The notes beneath the pieces are model-generated. The model had not been told where the DNA came from. It saw only the letters and a program-made list of their open reading frames with translations, and searched no databases. Made by a program: the position numbers and the translations under genes. This document shows, piece by piece, positions 8,558 to 12,859 of a stretch of DNA of 12,859 nucleotides. Source of the DNA: an uncultured Candidatus Altimarinota bacterium (GTDB lineage: Bacteria; Patescibacteriota; Gracilibacteria; BD1-5; UBA6164); the NCBI GenBank assembly GCA_938015605.1, contig CALLPO010000085.1, positions 1 to 12,859 of the forward strand, read 5' to 3'. Positions within the stretch are counted from its first letter, which is position 1. Every line of letters begins with the position of its first letter.

Positions 8558-9268
8558 CTAATATGGGTTCTTTGTTTTACTAGCCCATTTTTGTGAAAGC
8601 CTAAGAAGGTAACCTAAGTTAAACATAAATAGATCAACTACAACGTTATAAAACCCTCTTTGTTCTTGAACATAGAGCTTCTTAGAATCTGTTCTTACAG
8701 CTTGTTTGTTAAGTTCTAGAATATTATATGCTGTTTTCTTTTGTAATTTTAATTTTTGTTCAGCCAGTGTAATACAAAGTGAGTTGGAAAAAAATCATTT
8801 TGAAACACTAATTGATGTTGCTCAACCTAAACAAGAGACCGTTTCTTGCATAATCCCTTCAGGATTTGATCAATCACATGCTTTATAGTACTGGTTATAA
8901 AACACTCCATCAATTCCAAAATATTTTTCAATATCATCAATTGCAACAAGAAACGGTGCTTTCCTGTTTGGTCCAAAATAATAGTCCTTATTTTTTTCTA
9001 AAACATCAAGATATTCATTAGCCTTTTCATCAATTACCTTAAACTGTTTATCAAGAATAATATTATAAATAACTTTCTCTTCATTTTGAGATGATACACA
9101 CAAAAATTCACTTTCTGGGTCAATGGCCCAAGGATTCCCTCAATTATTTTCTTCAATACACTGTTCCCATTCACTTGTATATTTACAACTTTCTGCTGAA
9201 TATGAAATACCTACAGTTTGTGTAACTGTAAGAAGAATAAGTAATGTAGCTGAAATGATTTTTTTCAT
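8558..9268 (-). CDS. Secreted six-cysteine protein of unknown function
   Basis: A 236-residue protein that I cannot assign to a named family. The N-terminus is a classical Sec signal peptide: MKKIIS, a hydrophobic core to about residue 20 and a likely cut after SYSA (residue 25). The mature part has six cysteines (28, 37, 57, 131, 146, 165), an even number suited to disulfides outside the membrane. It is rich in Tyr, Asn and charged residues. The C-terminal third is helical and ends with an aromatic, basic tail (KWASKTKNPY). Three glycines are TGA codons around 133-158, and a fourth is at 43. It is the last gene of a likely operon, 35 nt after the YtxH-like gene, and ends in TAG. The start is supported by the signal peptide. 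Confidence 0.85.
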
Positions 9269-9303
9269 TGAATATTTAAATGAACTAAAGATACATCTGA
9301 ACT

Positions 9304-9534
9304 TTATTTCTTTTTGTTCTTAACTGACTTCACTGCTTTTGACATTCCTTTACCAAAAATACCATATAACCATCCAAAAACTCCTTTCGACTTTTTTTCA
9401 ATAGTATGAGTTACCTCTTGTCATTTTTTTGTACGAGATAAACCAAAGATTGATGCAACAGCTCATCCGATAATTATACCAGTGACCAATTTATCAATCT
9501 TTTTTGTAGTTTTCTCTTTTTTCTTTCTAAACAT
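9304..9534 (-). CDS. Small YtxH-like membrane-anchored protein
   Basis: A 76-residue protein with a very basic N-terminus (MFRKKKEKTTKK), one glycine-rich hydrophobic segment at about 15-31 (LVTGIIIGGAVASIFGL) and an amphipathic, lysine-rich tail ending KNKKK. This is the layout of YtxH-type proteins, small membrane proteins often tied to stress regulons, but the similarity is one of layout and is weak. It lies 26 nt after hsp20 and 35 nt before the secreted protein gene, so all three are probably co-transcribed. Two of its glycines are TGA codons, which is why it is invisible under the standard code. Confidence 0.75.
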
Positions 9535-9560
9535 TTATTGTTCTTAATTTTTAGTATTTC

Positions 9561-9989
9561 TTAAAAATTCTCACCTATTCTATTTATCTTAATATTTTGT
9601 GCACTTACGTGAAGTTTTGGGATAGTAATTTTGAGTAAATTATTTTCCATTACTGCTTTTACTAATTCAAAGTCAAGATTTTCTGGGAGTATTATATTTC
9701 TTGTAAATCTTCCCCAATAGCATTCTAAGTTTCTTACAACATTATCTTCATCATAATATGATGAAGGTTTTTCTCTTTCTCACTTAATGGTTAACACTCA
9801 TTTATTTAGAGTTAAATCTATTTCTTCAAGTTCAATTCATGCAATTGGAGCATAGATTTTAATTTTCTTCGGAGTTTCAATAATATCAAGTGCTATTTGA
9901 CCTTCCTCTTCTTCATTTTCAAATACTCTTTCATCAACATCTTTATCAAGAATTTTTACATTGTTCTGTCAAACTCAAAATATTTTCAT
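9561..9989 (-). CDS. Small heat shock protein, Hsp20/alpha-crystallin family
   Basis: A 142-residue ATP-independent holdase that binds unfolding proteins and forms oligomers. The alpha-crystallin domain runs from about residue 40 to 130. Visible marks are APIAGIE, LNKGVLTIKGERE (the usual L.I.GER), then YWGRFTRNIILPENLD (matching G.F.R...LP), and an MENNLLKITIPK strand. A C-terminal I-x-I motif (IKI, 133-135) is the one that docks neighbouring dimers. The N-terminal arm is acidic and short. It heads the operon with the YtxH-like and secreted genes. Its promoter overlaps the divergent pilC promoter. I see no CIRCE or other heat-shock operator. The ATG at 9989 is the only sensible start. Confidence 0.93.
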
Positions 9990-10022
9990 CATAAATCTTT
10001 TTTTAATGATATTACTGCTTTA

Positions 10023-10050
10023 ATTCTAACTTTTTTTTGAAAAAAAACAA
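10023..10050 (-). promoter_or_regulatory. Promoter of the hsp20 operon
   Basis: Minus-strand TTGTTT (10045-10050), a 16-bp spacer, then TAGAAT (10023-10028), about 33 nt before the hsp20 ATG. The spacer contains a run of eight T and a run of eight A. Confidence 0.5.
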
Positions 10051-10065
10051 GAAAAATGATAGAAT
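10037..10065 (+). promoter_or_regulatory. Promoter of pilC, with extended -10
   Basis: TTGAAA (10037-10042), 17 bp, then TAGAAT (10060-10065) preceded by TGa (extended -10). Transcription would begin near 10072, about 23 nt before the GTG start. It overlaps the divergent hsp20 promoter. Confidence 0.65.
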
Positions 10066-10094
10066 TATTATAACTTATCAACTTACTCTTTTTA

Positions 10095-11225
10095 GTGAAA
10101 ATAAATCTAGACATTATCAAAGAAAAATTTGCTACATTTAATATAAAAAAATGAGTAAAAAAGAATATTTCAATATCTACAAAAGAAAAAATAACTTTTC
10201 TAGATTCTTTATCAAGTCTACTAAATTCTGGGATACCTATTTCAAATGCTTTAAAGATTATTATCTATCAAACTAAATCACCAAAAACAAAATCTTTCAT
10301 AGAAACAATTCATACTAATACGCAAAAGTGACTCCCCCTTGAAGAGTCATTTTTACAATTTCCAAAGATATTTAATAATTTTGATATATCACTTATTAAA
10401 ATGTGAGAAGTCACATGAAAACTTTGAGATGTAATTGAAACTATTAAAAATAAAGAAGAAAAAACCAAAGAACTTAAATCAAAAGTAATTGGAGCTCTTA
10501 TTTATCCAATGGTAATAATGACCCTTGCTACAGCAATGATTGCTGTATTTATGGTTTATGTAATACCAAAAATTACAGACATGTATAAGGATGCAAAGGT
10601 AAATCTTCCAAGTCTTACTCAAACTGTTATTGATATTTCTGAATTTTTACAAGTACAATATCCACTCTTAATAGTATGATTTATTGGTGTTATTATTTTG
10701 ATAAAAATTTTTAAAACACATAAGTCTACAAAAATTCATTGGGACAAATTTGTTCTGAAAATACCTATTTTCGGGACTATTATTCAGAAAAAAATCTTAG
10801 CATTATTCACTTCATCAATGTCTACCTTATTAAGTCAATGAGTAATGATCAATGATGCACTTAAGATAACTGCTAGTGCACTAGAAAATGATTATTATGA
10901 AAAAGAAATTCTTAATATTGTAAAAAAAGTCTCTTCAGGTAAAACTCTAAGTGATCTAATGTGAATTAATCTTATAAGTACATGAAAAGAAAGCCCCTTC
11001 TTTCCAATTGAGCTATCAAGTGTTGTTAAGATATGAGAACAAACAGGGAAAATGCCTTCTCTTCTTCAAAAAATCAGTATTAAGTTTAATAAAGAAATTG
11101 ATACACTAGTGAAAAACCTAGCAACTGCCATTGAACCTTTAGTTATTGTTTGAGTATGAGGAATTGTTGGGACAATCATTATGGCTGTAATGCTCCCATT
11201 CTTTAATATGGTGAATGTTATATAG
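10095..11225 (+). CDS. pilC: Type IV pilus inner-membrane platform protein PilC (GspF family)
   Basis: This 376-residue polytopic protein is the platform on which the pilus motor assembles or removes pilins. It has the two T2SSF repeats: residues about 25-150 (FLDSLSSLLNSGIPISNALK, then MGEVTGKLGDVIE) and about 220-376 (SMSTLLSQGVMINDAL, IGEQTGKM). Membrane segments are at about 137-160, 189-206 and 346-372. The last one is the characteristic IEPLVIV...LPFFNM ending. The start is GTG at 10095: an in-frame TAA lies at 10071 and no ATG occurs before the first conserved block. The ATG at 10148-10150 region is out of frame. No pilB, pilT or pilD is adjacent, so the rest of the pilus machinery must lie elsewhere. 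It likely serves the prepilin-like protein at 2502-5219. Confidence 0.93.
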
Positions 11226-11237
11226 AAGCTCCTAAAC

Positions 11238-11270
11238 AAAAACCCTTTCTAAGTATTTAAAAGGATTTTT
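11238..11270. terminator. Bidirectional terminator between pilC and the pseudouridine synthase gene
   Basis: Arms 11238-11248 and 11260-11270 pair over 11 positions with one mismatch, which becomes a U-G pair in the minus-strand RNA. A/T runs at both outer edges give a T tract in either direction. It abuts the minus-strand stop codon at 11270-11272. Confidence 0.7.
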
Positions 11271-12214
11271 TATATCATTTTCAGCAGTTCACCTGGAATA
11301 ATTCTTTTCATATCATCTTTGAGTGGAGCTGTAAACAGTTGTTGTTTTCAGTATAGTTCTAAGTCAAGTTCATAAGCATGCAGCGCTTGTCTTTTAAGTT
11401 GATATCTAGTTTTGATTTCAATATTAATTTTTGAATTTCAATATGTATTATCTCATAAAATGAAATGATTAATTGATGCTAGTTGTACTCTTATTTGATG
11501 AGTTCTTCCAGTATCTATTTTTAACTTTAAAAGTGTATATTTATTCTCTATATAATCAATCACTTCTCAATGAGTAATTGCTATTTTTGGATTTAGAGGA
11601 TCCATTGCTGTCATTTTCAGTCTATTATTTTTATCTCTTCAAATAAAACTCTCAATAGTGAAATTTTTGTTTTTCACTACTCAATGTACAACTGCTAGAT
11701 AATATTTTTTTATATTTGTCCTATTTTTTAAATCTTCTTGAAGTTTTTTCATCATTCAATCTTGTTTTGCTATCATAATAGCTCCAGAAGTGTCTTTATC
11801 TAGTCTATGAACAATTCAGGGTCTATTAACTCAACCTATTGTTGGAAGTTTATTTCTGCAATGAAATAGTACTCAATTAACAAGTGTATTACTATTCCCT
11901 CCTTCTCAAGGAACTGGATGTACATTAACTCCTGCTTCTTTGTTTAGAATTAGTAGTTCTTCATCTTCATATATAACATCTAAGTTCATATCTTCAGGTT
12001 CTATTTCTTCTAATTGTTCTACAAGAGCCTCAATAAGAATTTCATCCCTATTGTTGATCTTTAAATTTTTTGAAAATGTTTTACCGTTTACTTGAACTTG
12101 TCATCTATCAATAATCTTTTGTACGTAACTTCTTGAAAAATCACTAAAAAGAGTAGATAAGTACATATCTACTCTGATTTTTTTCTCTAATAATGTGCAA
12201 AATTGTATTTTCAA
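11270..12214 (-). CDS. Pseudouridine synthase, RluA/RluD family with S4 domain
   Basis: Isomerises uridines in large-subunit rRNA; the exact target site cannot be told from sequence. An N-terminal S4 RNA-binding domain (RVDMYLSTLFSDFSRSYVQK, then VQVNGK) is followed by the catalytic domain: INKEAGVNVHP; the signature HRLDKDTSGA with the catalytic Asp at residue 139; KKYYLAVV; the conserved TGRTHQIRVQLA; and a C-terminal QALHAYEL. Start choice: the only early ATG (12166) would delete the conserved R-V-D that opens the S4 domain, so I prefer TTG at 12212-12214. That start gives 314 residues and lies 10 nt after the upstream stop. The ATG alternative gives 298 residues. It is probably co-transcribed with the 132-residue gene before it. 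Several conserved glycines are TGA. Confidence 0.92.
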
Positions 12215-12224
12215 ATGTGTATTT

Positions 12225-12623
12225 TTATAAACCTAATTGTGATTTGATATCATCTATTTTATCACTTTCTTCATTTTGTTGAGCTTTATTAGCCAATTCA
12301 GCTTTGTATAAATCTCACAGTTGAATCCATTCTGTTTGTTGTTTCACAAGAAGTTTTTTAATATCTTCTGGATGTTCCTTTGCTAAGTCTCTGAATTTTA
12401 CTCTTTCTTCAGTAAATACTTTTGTAAGTTCATCAAATTGAAATTGACTTAAAGTTGGTGAAGCATCAACCACTCTCTTTTTTTCCATTGTATTAAGACT
12501 AAGAGAATGCTTTAATAAATCCAGAAAATCTTTTTCATCAACTTTAACTATTTCAGAATGTCCATTTAATAATTCAAGAATTATTTTATCAACTTCCTGT
12601 TCTGTAATATTTGGAACAGCCAT
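12225..12623 (-). CDS. Conserved-looking helical protein of unknown function
   Basis: A 132-residue soluble protein that I cannot place in a named family. It has no signal peptide or membrane segment. It is almost entirely charged, amphipathic helix, with a more conserved-looking core (KKRVVDASPTLSQFQFDELT, then KVFTEERVKF) and an acidic-basic C-terminal tail (NEESDKIDDIKSQ). One TGA-coded Gly falls at residue 104, after which 28 more residues follow to the TAA. The ATG at 12623 is preferred to an upstream in-frame ATG at 12665, because the extension would be a hydrophobic run translated from the promoter region. It lies 10 nt upstream of the pseudouridine synthase TTG, which suggests an operon and perhaps a ribosome- or RNA-related role (inference). 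Confidence 0.8.
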
Positions 12624-12654
12624 AAATAGTTTGATTATTTTGTAATATAAGTAA

Positions 12655-12681
12655 ATTATATACAACTACAGAAAAAATCAA
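12655..12681 (-). promoter_or_regulatory. Possible promoter for the 132-residue gene and pseudouridine synthase
   Basis: Minus-strand TATAAT (12655-12660) is preceded by TTGATT (12676-12681). The 15-bp spacer is short. The -10 is 31 nt from the ATG at 12623. Confidence 0.4.
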
Positions 12682-12715
12682 GACTTTTTTATAAATTAAA
12701 AAATAAAAACTTTTA

Positions 12716-12859
12716 ATGTCAATATTTAAAACTCAGTGAGTCATCTTAAAAATTAAAAAACAAGAAGAGAAAAATAATCTCTACACAATTTTTACAGCAG
12801 ATTACTGAAAAATTCTCACAAGCAAGAAGCTAGTGTTAAAAGAAAAAACACTTGATTTA
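12716..12859 (+). CDS. recO: Probable DNA repair protein RecO, N-terminal 48 residues (truncated by window)
   Basis: RecO helps load RecA on single-stranded DNA with RecR. Only the first 48 codons are present. The visible sequence (GVILKIKKQEEKN, then LYTIFTADYGKI) follows the pattern of the RecO N-terminal OB fold: a G-[IV]-[VI]-L opening, a charged turn, then [LI]-x-x-[IL]-F-T-x-x-x-G-K-[IL]. Residue 8 and the Gly before Lys in that motif (residue 34) are TGA codons. The ATG at 12716 is the first in frame and the gene is divergent from the 132-residue gene. The fragment is short, so another OB-fold protein remains possible. Confidence 0.6.

Noticed and set aside
9123..9323. Plus-strand open frame
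   Set aside because: It is antisense to the signal-peptide end of the secreted six-cysteine gene, with no supporting features.
10148..10290. ATG-initiated frame near the start of pilC
   Set aside because: It is out of frame with PilC and soon closes at a TAA; the GTG at 10095 is in frame with the conserved protein.

Overview
The window comes from a very AT-rich bacterium that reads UGA as glycine (translation table 25), as known for Candidatus Absconditabacteria (SR1) and Gracilibacteria (BD1-5). The evidence is direct. Read with UGA as stop, nearly every gene is shattered. Read with UGA as Gly, twelve continuous genes appear, and UGA falls on invariant glycines: the SAM-binding motif of RsmG, residues flanking the Walker A motif of RecG, and glycines of PilC and the RluA-type synthase. 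Every visible stop is TAA or TAG. I found no in-frame CGA or CGG among roughly 3,900 codons, and no Shine-Dalgarno-like GGAGG ahead of any start.

Layout. 1-1466 (-): the first 488 codons of recG, cut by the window edge. 1473-1614: a head-to-head inverted repeat between divergent recG and rsmG. 1696-2388 (+): rsmG with its own terminator. 2502-5219 (+): a 905-residue prepilin-like surface protein with an N-terminal class III signal, a FecR-like domain and a LamG-like C-terminus. 5218-5261: a perfect 44-bp palindrome shared as terminator with the convergent gene. 5261-7393 (-): a 710-residue lipoprotein with two almost identical Ig-like repeats and a cadherin-like domain. 7501-8289 (-): a VTC-domain (polyphosphate polymerase family) protein. 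8290-8557: terminator-like hairpin, promoter and a second hairpin-doublet repeat. 8558-9989 (-): an apparent three-gene operon of hsp20, a small YtxH-like membrane protein and a secreted six-cysteine protein. 10095-11225 (+): a PilC/GspF inner-membrane protein, divergent from hsp20 with overlapping promoters. 11270-12623 (-): an unknown 132-residue helical protein followed closely by an RluA-family pseudouridine synthase. 12716-end (+): the start of a probable recO.

Taken together, the housekeeping genes (recG, rsmG, rluA-type, recO) surround a cell-envelope block. A type IV pilus platform protein (PilC), a giant pilin-like protein with a probable carbohydrate- or protein-binding tip and a large Ig-repeat lipoprotein fit the contact-dependent, host-attached or predatory lifestyle proposed for these lineages. 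That functional link is inference. No mobile-element transposase, CRISPR array, tRNA or rRNA was seen.
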